This document shows, one piece after another, positions 24,310 to 32,714 of a stretch of DNA of 64,000 nt (its first letter is position 1; each line of letters opens with the position of its first letter). The DNA is taken from positions 310,001-374,000 of the forward strand of contig CBDBDS010000002.1 in the NCBI GenBank assembly GCA_965203985.1, given 5' to 3'. Origin of the DNA: Bin87 sp965203985 (lineage in GTDB: Bacteria > Chloroflexota > Dehalococcoidia > Lucifugimonadales > UBA3495). A model generated the notes under the pieces. That model did not search any database. It had not been told where the DNA came from and worked only from the letters and a program-made list of their open reading frames with translations. Made by a program: the position numbers and the translations under genes.

Positions 24310-24377
24310 CCAATCACCTGCAAAACCAACCGCCAATCACCTGCGAAAACCAACCATCCGGTCACCTGCAAAAATCC
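24310..24377. repeat. Short tandem repeat, about 23 bp, three units
   Basis: Three units built on CCAATCACCTGCAAAACCAACC occupy 24310-24332, 24333-24357 and 24358-24377, with small indels. A partial unit precedes them. Confidence 0.75.
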
Positions 24378-24390
24378 AATCCCACCAAAC

Positions 24391-24480
24391 CGTCATTCCT
24401 GCGAAAGCAGGAATCCATCCCATCCATCCTGTGCATCCATGCAAAGATAAACCCGGTGACAAACTGGGTACGCGTGAGAG
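24391..24480. repeat. REP-like palindrome plus half of a family-B element
   Basis: ATTCCTGC-GAAA-GCAGGAAT at 24395-24414 is a short perfect hairpin of the CGTCATTCC type. It abuts CATCCTGTGCATCCATGCAAAG and an AAACTGGGTACGCGTGAG end (to 24478) that matches the right ends of the elements at 3005 and 19110. No left end is present, so this is a solo half. Confidence 0.7.
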
Positions 24481-24916
24481 GGATAGTTTGCGGAATAGCC
24501 GTCGCGTTCGTAATACCGGTGTTGCGGTTGGGGACGCGGTAGGTGCTCAAGCGTCCCGAAATCATCGCCCACCGGACTGGCTCCTGCCGGTGACGGCGCT
24601 GGAGGTTGTCGGCTTAGGTATATTAGAGGAGATTTCGCTACTACGGAATTCGAACGTCACCAGGGCCGCGGCAACATACAACCGAGAAGAACCGGTGAAC
24701 TGTACTGCGCCCGGATACTGAGCGTGCCCAATGGGGACGTGAAATTCCTGAGCGGCGAGCCCGAAGGCGTCATGCCGCCGGAAGCCGAGCCGGACGGGGA
24801 AACCGAAACAATGTGCGAGCGCTGCCTGTTCCGTAGCCAAGAACACCACCCCAGGAACGACCAGGTGGCGGGACGACGTTAGCGGCACTTCCAGGCTCAG
24901 AACATAAGGCGGATCA

Positions 24917-25252
24917 ATGGTCCCAGACTATGGCGAAGGAATCGCCTTGCTTTTGATCTTCGCGGTTTGCTCGTTAGTTGCCTTGCCGATAGGACTGGTG
25001 GCTGGGCTCGTTGCGGGTTGGATGACGCAGAGAGTGTCCATTGCTCTGGGGGTATGCATCGGGCTCGGCTCGGGAATGCTGGGGATAGGCTTCAATGCGC
25101 TCGTGCTTTGGATAACCATCAAGGCGGACGCCGACCTCTCGTCGAGCGACGACCTGTTCCTTCTTATGGTATTCGGCCCGGGTTTGATTGCAGTTGTTGC
25201 ACCAATCGTGTTTCTTCAACTTGTCCGTCTGTGGCGCAGCCGAAGCGACTGA
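24917..25252 (+). CDS. Small polytopic membrane protein
   Basis: The 111-residue protein has three hydrophobic segments: ALLLIFAVCSLVALPIGLVAGLVAGW, IALGVCIGLGSGMLGIGFNALVLWI and LFLLMVFGPGLIAVVAPIVFLQLV. A KADADLSSSDD loop separates the second and third. It ends in a basic RLWRSRSD. There is no known domain. The next gene begins 54 bases downstream on the same strand. Confidence 0.7.
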   Translation: MVPDYGEGIALLLIFAVCSLVALPIGLVAGLVAGWMTQRVSIALGVCIGLGSGMLGIGFNALVLWITIKADADLSSSDDLFLLMVFGPGLIAVVAPIVFLQLVRLWRSRSD

Positions 25253-25306
25253 AACGCGATGCGCAAACCGCAGCCGCTGATATAATTATTGAACGAGGTT
25301 TCCAGC

Positions 25307-25960
25307 ATGAGCACCGCAATGAGCGCCGCCGAACGCGCCCGCTTCCTGCAAGCCCTGCGCGAAGACCCGGACTTCCGTGACGAAGTTCGCGGCCTGCTGC
25401 TGGGCGACGAACTTTTGCAGCTCCCGGAACGCTTCGCCCATTTCGCGGCCTACGTAAACGACTTCATCGAGGAACAGAAAAAGTTCAACGAGGAACAGAG
25501 GGCGATCAACCGGCGCGTCGAAAGGGACCTCGGCATCCTCAAGGGCAACGCCGCCCGCCGCCTGATCCAGCTCCACCACGACACCATACTCGAAATCTTC
25601 CAACTGGATTTCGTCCGCACCCTGGGCCGCGACGACCTGTCCCGCATGGTGCGCAACTCGGGCATTGCTACCCAGATCGAATTGGGTCAACGGCGCAGCT
25701 TCTACGCCGCCGACTTGGTGCTCGAAGGTACTGACGCCGACGGCATCACCCACTACGTGGCCGCGGAGGGGTCGTTCACCGCCGACCACCGCGACACCGA
25801 CCGCGCCAAGCGGAACGCCGAATTTCTCGCCAGATTCACCGGATGTGCCGCACACCCCATGGTAGCCAGCGTGTCCAACGACTACGAGGTACAGGAACTG
25901 GTAGACGCCGGCGCCATCGGCTGGTTCCAGTTGGACCCAAGGGAACTCGAACCGGAATAG
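25307..25960 (+). CDS. Hypothetical protein with coiled coil and endonuclease-like C-terminus
   Basis: The ATG at 25307 is preceded by GAACGAGG, giving 217 residues. Residues 1-45 are helical (AERARFLQALREDPDFRDEVRGLLL). Residues about 55-80 form a probable coiled coil (NDFIEEQKKFNEEQRAINRRVERDL). The C-terminal part (AADLVLEGTDADGITHYVAAEGSFTADHRDTDRAKRNAEFLA) has an acidic-strand then E-x-S pattern. It resembles the PD-(D/E)xK-like fold of a family common in Chloroflexota and cyanobacteria, but a canonical nuclease triad is not certain. The function is unknown. Confidence 0.7.
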   Translation: MSTAMSAAERARFLQALREDPDFRDEVRGLLLGDELLQLPERFAHFAAYVNDFIEEQKKFNEEQRAINRRVERDLGILKGNAARRLIQLHHDTILEIFQLDFVRTLGRDDLSRMVRNSGIATQIELGQRRSFYAADLVLEGTDADGITHYVAAEGSFTADHRDTDRAKRNAEFLARFTGCAAHPMVASVSNDYEVQELVDAGAIGWFQLDPRELEPE

Positions 25961-26160
25961 CGGCCTTTTCAGCAGCGCTCTGCCATCCCGAACGCTGAAC
26001 AAACCATCACCAGCCGGTCGGGAGAGAAACGTGCCGAAACCGACCGTCTCACCCGGACCGCTTTGCTCGCCACCGCCGCGCTGCCCGAGTACACCGACTT
26101 CCTGCTGATCGGACTAGCCACCACTTGGACAGCCTGGCGGTAGTTGATCCGCTCCCGTAA

Positions 26161-27396
26161 ATGCGCCCAGTGAGACAGGTGCCCAATCTCTCCATCCGCC
26201 CGGCGCTGGTCGCCTGTTGTGTGGTGCTGGCCGTCTTATCCCTGGCCTGCTCCTTCGACTTCGGCATCACCAGGGTTGGAACCAGCTCCGACGGCTCCCT
26301 GCTGGTCCAGGCAGATAACCCCCAATTGGACCGCTTTCGCAGCGCCAACGGCGGCCTCACCTGGCAACCCGTGCCGGACACCAGCCCGAACCGACGCGGT
26401 CGCATCGCGTGGGGCGGCACCACGATCAGCACTCCCCGTGGAAGTTACAGCATCAACGGCACGGAGATCATCCATACCCAGGGCGACGAAACGGAAACTA
26501 CCTACTCCGCCGCGTACCTGCGCGACGCCGCCAACCGGATTCTCCAGGATCGAGCAACGTCCGTCGTACTGACAACCGCGCCCCAGGGCATCGCCTACGA
26601 CGACCACAGCGGCAACGTCATCGTCGCCATGGGCTCACAGGGAGTATTGGTAGGCACCGGCGACGGCAGTTGGCAGCGCGTTGCCGTCCACCGATACGCT
26701 CCCACCGACTTTTCCGTTTCCGCCCGCATGGGACTGCTGTGGTCCCTTCCGGCCTTCTGGGCAATGCTGGTGCTGTTTCTGACGTCATTCCCCGCCCTGG
26801 CGATAATCCTGGCTCGATGCCGCCGGCGGGAAGCAATTGCCGCCACAGCAGTCATTGCCCTCGTGACTGGCGCAATCCACGTCTTGTATCAACCGGCGCC
26901 CGATGATCTCCTCGCCGACGCCATGCCCATATTGGCAGCCATCGTGATTGCGGTTACCGCCGGGCCGACCGTCGGTTTTCTCCTGCACCGCTGGCCGGCC
27001 GGATCTTGCAAGCGGCGTGTCCTTTCGCTGCTGGCCGTTGGTTTTCCAATGACGTGGGTTGCCCTGACCTTTCCAAGGCTCGGGCCCTGGGCGGATGGCG
27101 GAGCGGTCCCGTTCGGCTTCCTCGTCCTGGTGGCGCTGACACTGGCGTTCATGGCTGCCAGGCCCTATTGGGAAAATGGGAAACAATGGCGGGTTCTTCT
27201 CATCACGGTGGCGGCAACGCTGGTCGTCGCCATGTCGCCCACTCTGCTGTGGCTGCTGTACGTAATCTCCGGCGCCCAGGCCGGTTGGATTTCCGCGCTG
27301 GCCGCCTCAGCCGTCGCTTTCAACCTGTTCTGGCATCTGAAACGTCGCCAGCACGTCGAACTTGCTGCGCCGGCTGGCGCCGGCAGCACTGGGTAA
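26161..27396 (+). CDS. Membrane protein with extracytoplasmic BNR-like N-terminus
   Basis: The 411-residue protein opens with a lipoprotein-like signal (ALVACCVVLAVLSLACSFDFG). About 165 residues of beta-rich sequence follow, with photosystem-stability/BNR-like strands (SSDGSLLVQAD, RFRSANGGLTWQPVPD, NVIVAMGSQGVLVGTGDGSW). From residue about 190 it has seven hydrophobic segments (WSLPAFWAMLVLFLTSFPALAII, AIAATAVIALVTGAIHVLY and so on), ending in a cytoplasmic basic tail. I know no characterised homologue. There is no close operon partner. Confidence 0.75.
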   Translation: MRPVRQVPNLSIRPALVACCVVLAVLSLACSFDFGITRVGTSSDGSLLVQADNPQLDRFRSANGGLTWQPVPDTSPNRRGRIAWGGTTISTPRGSYSINGTEIIHTQGDETETTYSAAYLRDAANRILQDRATSVVLTTAPQGIAYDDHSGNVIVAMGSQGVLVGTGDGSWQRVAVHRYAPTDFSVSARMGLLWSLPAFWAMLVLFLTSFPALAIILARCRRREAIAATAVIALVTGAIHVLYQPAPDDLLADAMPILAAIVIAVTAGPTVGFLLHRWPAGSCKRRVLSLLAVGFPMTWVALTFPRLGPWADGGAVPFGFLVLVALTLAFMAARPYWENGKQWRVLLITVAATLVVAMSPTLLWLLYVISGAQAGWISALAASAVAFNLFWHLKRRQHVELAAPAGAGSTG

Positions 27397-27764
27397 CACC
27401 CTGGCCGCCGCTGCGGATAAGGATCCACGCGAACCAGTGTTGAGCCTGTGCCGCCCAGGCGGTTTGATCATGCATGGTGACATCCGATCCGGGACGGACT
27501 CACAGTCCGCAGAGGGTTGCATTGAGGGATAGTTGCAGTCGCATCTGGATGTCCCGATGAGCTTCCGCCAGGCCTGGCTCGCAATTGACGCGGCAAGTTC
27601 GTACGTTTCAGAAAGCCGCAGGGGGCGGCGCGTTGCTGAATCCGGCATATCTCGTTGGTTTCCCGTTTGCAAATTCACCCTTGTCAATCGACTATGCGAC
27701 GGCGATGACGTCCGAAAGCCACGAGCGTTGGCGCTGTATTCGCGGAATGGGTAGGCCGCACCCG
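27397..27764. other. Intergenic region before transposon debris
   Basis: These 368 bases carry no supported gene. The open frame that enters the IS5 fragment continues upstream here without a start signal. Confidence 0.4.
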
Positions 27765-27917
27765 ATGGCGAAACCTTTGGTCAGCGACGAACTATGGGAG
27801 ATCGTACAACCGCTGCTGCCGGCTCCCAAACCCCGACGGTTCCGCAATCCGGGACGCAAGAGCATCGACGCCCGCAAGGCCCTGACCGGCATTCTGTTCG
27901 TATTGAAGAGCGGCATT
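27765..27917 (+). pseudogene. IS5-family transposase, N-terminal fragment
   Basis: MAKPLVSDELWEIVQPLLPAPKPRRFRNPGRKSIDARKALTGILFVLKSGIP is the start of an IS5-group transposase (DUF4096 domain). The homology stops at a CCCCCGTATCAAGTACGGGG palindrome (27918-27937), immediately followed by an IS630-type fragment on the other strand. Confidence 0.85.
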
Positions 27918-28520
27918 CCCCCGTATCAAGTACGGGGTGACGTTCCTTCTCACCCCGGCGCGGGCTGGTGGAGTCCACCAAGGCTGGCTCTCCCTTCAAC
28001 ACCCACTTGCCCCGCAGCTCTGCGTCCGCCTGAAAGTGGGCCTCGTCAACGAAGAATATCTTGGTCCCATTCCCTTGGGCGCCCGCCGTCAAAGCGGCAT
28101 ACTCCGCCACAAAGGCTTCCCGCCGCACCGGGTCGGCCTTGAGCAACCGCTTCTTCGGACGCTTCAGCACAAATCCCAGCCGGTGCAAAGCCTGTCCCGT
28201 GCTCGACACGGGATAGTTCAGACAACTACTCCGGCTCAGCGCCAGCCCGAACCGTTCCTCCACAAACCGGCGTACCTCCCTCCAGTTCCAATTGGATAGT
28301 TCGATGCCCGATGGCCTGGGCCCTTCCCGCACCGCCGCCTTCAACCCGGCCTGCTGCTCCCCGGTCAGCGCGGGGGGAACCTCCCGACTGCTCAAATGAC
28401 AACGCCCGGGGGCCACGCTCCGCAAACATCGTGGCCCATTGGCCTATGGTGTGAACCTCCCGATCCAGGGCACCACCTACCGCCGTCGCTGTCCATCCCC
28501 CGTGTCAAGCACGGGGCAGG
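27918..28520. repeat. Three copies of a CCCGTGTCAAGCACGGG-type palindrome
   Basis: Copies lie at 27918-27937, 28191-28216 and 28497-28520; a fourth lies at 29324-29350. The core is CCCGTRTCRAGYACGGG, often followed by GCAGG. All four are inside, or at the broken edge of, transposase remnants. Confidence 0.85.
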
Positions 28521-28625
28521 CTCTGGGCCAGTAGCCACATCGCGTCCCATCTTTCCCGTTCCCGTGGCGTCGACGCCCGATACCTCCGTCGTCGTACCTC
28601 AGCCTCATCCATTTACCACCGCTCC
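27938..28625 (-). pseudogene. IS630-family transposase pseudogene
   Basis: Read on the minus strand, fragments of one IS630 transposase appear in order but in shifting frames: RERERWDAMWLLAQ, then TATAVGGALDREVHTIGQWATMFAERGPRALSFEQSGGS. After a frameshift near 28380 come PPALTGEQQAGLKAAVREG, NWNWREVRRFVEERFGLALSRSSCLNY, HRLGFVLKRPKKRLLKADPVRREAFVAEYAAL and KIFFVDEAHFQADAELRGKWVLKGEPALVDSTSPRRGEK. The C-terminal catalytic part is missing. CCCGTG...CACGGG palindromes interrupt it at 28191-28216 (in frame, adding PVSSTGQAL) and 28497-28520 (introducing a stop), and a third marks its truncated end. Confidence 0.85.
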
Positions 28626-28747
28626 AGCAATGGCCCCATCTCCGTCTTCCCCAACTGCAACCCCCACTCCGATCTCGCTCGCCGCACAACTCATCCACCA
28701 CCAATTCTACCCAACGCCAATGCGGGTTTCACCTTGGTCTCGGTTTA

Positions 28748-29667
28748 GTGTTCAGTCAACCTTGGTCTTGAAGGGATCGAGGGTGATTGACTGTGGCGCT
28801 AATCTGTCGGCAATACGTATTGCGGCAGGGTGGTGGCGTGCTCAGGGAGATATTTGCAGTTCGGCTGGCTCCAGAAGAGCGCAACCGACTGGAGCAGATG
28901 GTTCGGGCGGGGAAGGGTTCTGCTCGGCTTGCGACCCGGGCTCGTATTCTGCTCAAGACCGACCAGGGCTGATCGGCGCCCCGGGTAAGCCAAGCTCTGG
29001 ACACGTCGCCACACACGGTGTTCCCGATCATGCGGCGCTTTGCCGAGGATGGGCTGGAGGGGGCGCTGAGAGATCGGATCCAAGCCCGTCGGCATCGCAA
29101 CGTGGACGACCGGGCCGAGGCCCATCTCATCGCCCTGGCCGGCAGCCCGGCTCCCGAGGGACACGACCCCTGCACTGCGCCTGCCGTCCGACCGGATGGC
29201 GGGGTTGGGGGCGGTGGTGGCATTGTCCCACGAGGCGGCCACCTCAAACTGAATAAAACGTCCTCAAGCCGTGGCAGAAGCAGCAGTGGCGCATTCCCAC
29301 AGTAGGCGGTAAATTCGTGGCGGCCCTCGTATCCAGCACGGGGCAGGCTCTCAATACCCATCGCAAGGCGTCATTGTACGAAACCTTTCCGGCGGCCGAA
29401 GACCGGCGCATCGCCTGGCGACTGGAATTTCACTACACGCCCAGGCCTGGCAGCCGGTTGAAACGGCCGAAATCCAGTTCAGCGTCTTCTCCCGCAGTTG
29501 CCTCACAAGACGCCTCCCCGACCTGGAAACCCTCTACCGAGCAGCCCAAGCCCTCGAAATGGAGCGTAACGAAGCTCAAGCCCGAACCAACTGGCGCTTC
29601 GGCATGCAGGACGCCAGAACCAACCTCCATCGATTCTATTCATTCAAGACCAAGGTTGACTGAACAC
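28748..29667 (+). mobile_element. IS630-family insertion sequence with intact ends and deleted transposase
   Basis: The ends are 25-bp perfect inverted repeats (28748-28772 with 29643-29667). Each is flanked by a TA dinucleotide (28746-28747 and 29668-29669), the target duplication typical of IS630/Tc1. Unlike the fragments before it, the boundaries are unbroken. The element spans 920 bases; autonomous members are somewhat longer, consistent with the internal deletion seen in the transposase. Confidence 0.9.
28799..29658 (+). pseudogene. IS630 transposase with internal deletion and frameshifts
   Basis: N-terminal pieces are LAPEERNRLEQMVRAGKGSARLATRARILLKTDQG (stop at 28972), then in another frame SQALDTSPHTVFPIMRRFAEDGLEGALRDR and QARRHRNVDDRAEAHLIALA. 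Near 29265 a third frame reads LKPWQKQQWRIPTVGGKFVAAL. There a CCCTCGTATCCAGCACGGGG palindrome (29324-29350) intervenes. The sequence then resumes far downstream in the protein with NTHRKASLYETFPAAEDRR and, after further shifts, VFSRSCLTRRLPDLETLYRAAQ to the final FYSFKTKVD. Most of the catalytic DDE core is missing, so it cannot encode an active enzyme. Confidence 0.88.
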
Positions 29668-29946
29668 TAGAACCGCATCTCTTCGAAAATCAGCCGCCTT
29701 ACCATGGCGGCCGTTAGCCCTGGTACTGCAATCGGATCCAACCTCTGGTACACGAGTAGGCCCGCCAGCCATTTAACTCGCGGGCGGACAGCGTAACATC
29801 CCACGTACGCACGGAAACACCGTACATCCCGGCACAGAGCCGGAATGGTGGTCGTGAACAGGTGAGTCCGCCACGTTAGGCGCTGGCCTTTCAGTCGTAA
29901 ACGGCGCGCTGCGCCCACGAGGGCAGCTCCCTGGGGCCTGTTCAGA

Positions 29947-30228
29947 TCAAAGCGGAGGTTGGGAAGAGGAAGGACTGTCGGGGTGATCACCCCGCAATAT
30001 CTGGGCCCGTCGCAGTTCTATCGCGTCTTGTAACGCATCGGAACCATACCGCTCCAGGATGTCGATGTCCCTGCGTAGAATCGGGTCGGACACCTTGACC
30101 TTGTTCTCCGCCTGTCGCAACTCCGTCAAGTCGCTACCACTGGCGCGGCGTCTATTCCCCTTGAAGAACAACAACCAGAACGCCAATCCGAAAGCGATTA
30201 CGATCACCAGACCGGCAAGATACGGCAT
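29947..30228 (-). CDS. Small single-pass membrane protein with acidic helical tail
   Basis: The ATG at 30228 has GGAGGAAA four bases upstream; a longer in-frame extension lacks any signal. The 93-residue product begins with one membrane segment (MPYLAGLVIVIAFGLAFWLLFF). A KGNRRRA anchor follows, then a charged helical domain (DLTELRQAENKVKVSDPILRRDIDILERYGSDALQDAIELRRAQIL). It is of unknown function and looks intact beside the IS630 remnant. Confidence 0.7.
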   Translation of the reverse strand: MPYLAGLVIVIAFGLAFWLLFFKGNRRRASGSDLTELRQAENKVKVSDPILRRDIDILERYGSDALQDAIELRRAQILRGDHPDSPSSSQPPL

Positions 30229-30655
30229 CGATTTTCCTCCATGTACCGGGTTCCAGTACCGCGCCAGAGACGCTATCACAGCCATCATCCTGTTTCAAAT
30301 AGAGCAGACGCCAATGACCTGGCCCGGCGGTTGCTTTCGCCCTTCCGGCGTATCTCGGGACACGTCCAAGTTATCTCGCGGTCATAGACCACCAACGTCC
30401 CTTGAAATGCGGTGGAATCTGTCATCCACAACCTCTTCCCACCAGCGACCTCGTACTTTTTCAAAACTTTGGACAGGAGTGGATGAGACAATGGGAGTGA
30501 TTGACCGACTGACCGCAAGCTGCTATTAGTCAAATCGGCGCGCTGGTAAGTGCGCTGATGACCGTGGCCTGGCCCGGGTTCATGATGCCGGAAAGTGGCG
30601 GGACGGACCACCTTTTTGTGTCGCCGCCACGCCAAGGGCGAGCTCCGATTAAATC
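30229..30655. other. Intergenic region, divergent, no confident gene
   Basis: Overlapping short minus-strand frames are present here but have no start signals, domains or codon bias. The region should contain promoters for the divergent small membrane protein and the zinc-ribbon membrane protein. Confidence 0.4.
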
Positions 30656-31933
30656 ATGGAAAGACGCCATCACAAGGCCTGTCGCTGCAACGATTGTGTA
30701 ACCTGGCGAAACTCCTTGAGGCAGCGCTTCGTGGGATGGGATCCCGCAGCGAGCCACCCGCCAACGGCCGGCGCCACGTTGTATGAAGTGCCGGGAGACC
30801 ACGCGGTTATCTACGAGGATGACGTACTGCAATTCGGCTCCCAAAAGCTGGGCAGCCAGGTTGGGGCACGAAACGATGCGAACGGCAGCATACGCGAGAC
30901 GCACCTGCTAACCGGAAATCCGGAGACCGACGTAGATGACCCGTCGGAGCAGACTATACCCAGATCGACGGCGGCAGATGCCGCGATTCCTCAACGGCGA
31001 GACGCTGATTCGGAAGCCGGTGCGGAAGCGAACGCAGACCTCAGACAAGTCTCACCTCCCGACGCCGACGGGCAGCCTGCCCCGCCACAAGGAGAAGTTG
31101 ACCTCCGGCAGGAGGGAATTGCGAACATCGACCCATACACACCGGGGCAGGAGGAGGAAAACGTTCCGCCGCCGGACCAGGGCGATGTTAGCAAACCTGC
31201 CGAATATCCAGAACCAGAGAATGCCGCTCCGGCGCCCGGTGCGGAAAGGCGACGGCGGAATCGCAGGCGGTTGGCCCTGGTGCTGATTCCCATCTTGTTG
31301 ACTGTTGCTGTTATCGTAGGGGCGAGTGCGCTGGCAGCGTTGGTTCTTTCACAGCCGGACGAAATGATGACAGCGGAAACGGCAACCCCGCCCCCGGATG
31401 TGGGATCCACTATATCAGCGGCGGTGGCGATGGCGGTGGCTGCGCAGTTAACACCGACCTCGGAAAATGCCGCCAGCGGAAGCGAAAGCGCCGCTCCCAC
31501 GAATACCACACCTCAGTCGGTGAGTTTGCCACAGGTTTCGCCGTCGCCACTGACGCTCTCCAAGTATGTAACCTGGGAACAGCCGCCCAGCCTATCTGAA
31601 ACAGGGGATCTCGTCTTTAGGGCCAGGATCGACGAGGAAGCGAATTTTACGCCTGCCGGGCGGCAATGCGGCTTTGGGAATGTCTCATTGACGGACAACG
31701 CCAACACCCTCTACGGTTCCGTGATCCCGCGCAGCATGGCCATACCCTGTGGGGCAAAACCCAGCGACTGGGTTTCTAACCGCTACTATTTTTCAGACAG
31801 CCTGCTAACGGTCACGGTGCAACTACCGTCCCAGATCGTTGAGCAACACGGCTTAATGGTATGCCTGTGGACAGGCGGCGGCACGGATGAAGAGAACCGC
31901 CTGCTGGATTGCGCGCCGGTGGGCCGGCCATGA
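30656..31933 (+). CDS. Zinc-ribbon-like membrane-anchored protein with long acidic linker
   Basis: The 425-residue protein starts with a His/Cys cluster (MERRHHKACRCNDCVTW) that could be half a zinc ribbon. A disordered Pro/Glu/Asp/Gln-rich region follows (about residues 75-200). After a basic anchor RRRRNRRRL comes one membrane segment (ALVLIPILLTVAVIVGASALAALVL). The outer part has a Thr/Ser/Pro linker. A beta-rich C-terminal domain (about 300-425) holds three Cys (RQCGFGNVSL, AIPCGAKP and LMVCLWTGG) plus a final LLDCAP. The start has no strong ribosome site. Function is unknown. The gene is convergent with the transglutaminase operon. Confidence 0.7.
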   Translation: MERRHHKACRCNDCVTWRNSLRQRFVGWDPAASHPPTAGATLYEVPGDHAVIYEDDVLQFGSQKLGSQVGARNDANGSIRETHLLTGNPETDVDDPSEQTIPRSTAADAAIPQRRDADSEAGAEANADLRQVSPPDADGQPAPPQGEVDLRQEGIANIDPYTPGQEEENVPPPDQGDVSKPAEYPEPENAAPAPGAERRRRNRRRLALVLIPILLTVAVIVGASALAALVLSQPDEMMTAETATPPPDVGSTISAAVAMAVAAQLTPTSENAASGSESAAPTNTTPQSVSLPQVSPSPLTLSKYVTWEQPPSLSETGDLVFRARIDEEANFTPAGRQCGFGNVSLTDNANTLYGSVIPRSMAIPCGAKPSDWVSNRYYFSDSLLTVTVQLPSQIVEQHGLMVCLWTGGGTDEENRLLDCAPVGRP

Positions 31934-32018
31934 CAGGGACTAGTGCAGAGTGATGGCATTTATGCGATGGGGGCGACGAGAGTACCGTTACTGAAGGCGT
32001 TGGCCGGTCGGCCGACGG

Positions 32019-32714
32019 TTAAACCAACCGATTGCGACGAAGCCACAGGTATAAGAAGCAACCCAGCAAGCCCAGAGCGCCAGAGCCTATGCTCAATACA
32101 GTCCAGGGAAGTCTACCCAACATGCTATCGAGTTCAGCCAACGCCAATCCACTTACCAAAAGCGCGGCGGCCACGGCCAGGCTGACCCCCAACAGTCCTC
32201 CCAGGACCGTAATCTCTCTGACCAATATGGCGCGCCGCTCTTCGTGGTCGACACCGAGGCCCACGAAATTGGCGTACATTCTCCGTAGGTCGGCCACGCG
32301 ATGCAACGTCACCAAAAGCGTCAGGGATGACAACAGCAGAGCTGCTGCTGTCGGTGCGCTCAACTCCGTCATCAGCCATGGGATCGACTTGGCGGGGAGC
32401 CAATCTATACTATTATGGGAAAAAATCGCCGGGGTTTGGAATGCGATGGTGAGCAGGGTGAGCGACCAGAACGCTGATCGGGTCATCCGGAGCTTCTGGA
32501 GCAGCCAATAGGCCGCGATAGATGCGCCGGAGATAAACACAGCCCCGAGGATGATGAACTCAGGTTCCCGCTGGAGAAGGCCCCGGCAGCATGCTGCATC
32601 CGCGCCATGAGTACCCGGGCTTGAAGTTCCGCTCACAGTCTCCAGGAACAAGTAGCCCGCCAGGATCGCCAGACACCCGACCAGGAGGGACTCAACTGCG
32701 ACGAACCGGATCAT
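32019..32714 (-). CDS. Membrane protein, last gene of the MoxR-transglutaminase operon
   Basis: I set the start at the ATG whose first base is 32714 because it overlaps the DUF58 stop as ATGA, a classic coupled junction; an extended frame upstream is unneeded. The 231 residues contain about six hydrophobic segments: FVAVESLLVGCLAILAGYLFL, FIILGAVFISGASIAAYWLL, FWSLTLLTIAFQTPAIF, AAALLLSSLTLLVTLHRVA, LGGLLGVSLAVAAALLVSGLAL and VLSIGSGALGLLGCFLYLWL. A cytoplasmic loop carries DHEERRAILVREI. There is no recognisable family. Context suggests a partner of the DUF58 and MoxR proteins. Confidence 0.78.
   Translation of the reverse strand: MIRFVAVESLLVGCLAILAGYLFLETVSGTSSPGTHGADAACCRGLLQREPEFIILGAVFISGASIAAYWLLQKLRMTRSAFWSLTLLTIAFQTPAIFSHNSIDWLPAKSIPWLMTELSAPTAAALLLSSLTLLVTLHRVADLRRMYANFVGLGVDHEERRAILVREITVLGGLLGVSLAVAAALLVSGLALAELDSMLGRLPWTVLSIGSGALGLLGCFLYLWLRRNRLV

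Larger units (their letters stand above)
23898..24916. other. One-kilobase region of repeats without a confident gene
   Basis: A plus-strand frame at 24140-24721 opens with a plausible signal peptide (VVTALAALLLAAGFGSSVYGC) but then reads straight through the tandem repeat and the REP hairpin and ends in low-quality sequence. I read it as a decayed gene invaded by repeats rather than a working one. Nothing else is supported. Confidence 0.5.

Noticed and set aside
24310..24377. Possible CRISPR array
   Set aside because: Units are about 23 bases, contiguous, with no unique spacers and only three copies; it is a simple tandem repeat.
24140..24721. Signal-peptide-bearing gene
   Set aside because: Only the first 35 residues look like protein; the rest reads through a tandem repeat and a REP hairpin, so it is not called as a functional gene.
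30285..30904. Two overlapping minus-strand frames
   Set aside because: They have no ribosome sites or domains and overlap the start of the plus-strand membrane protein.
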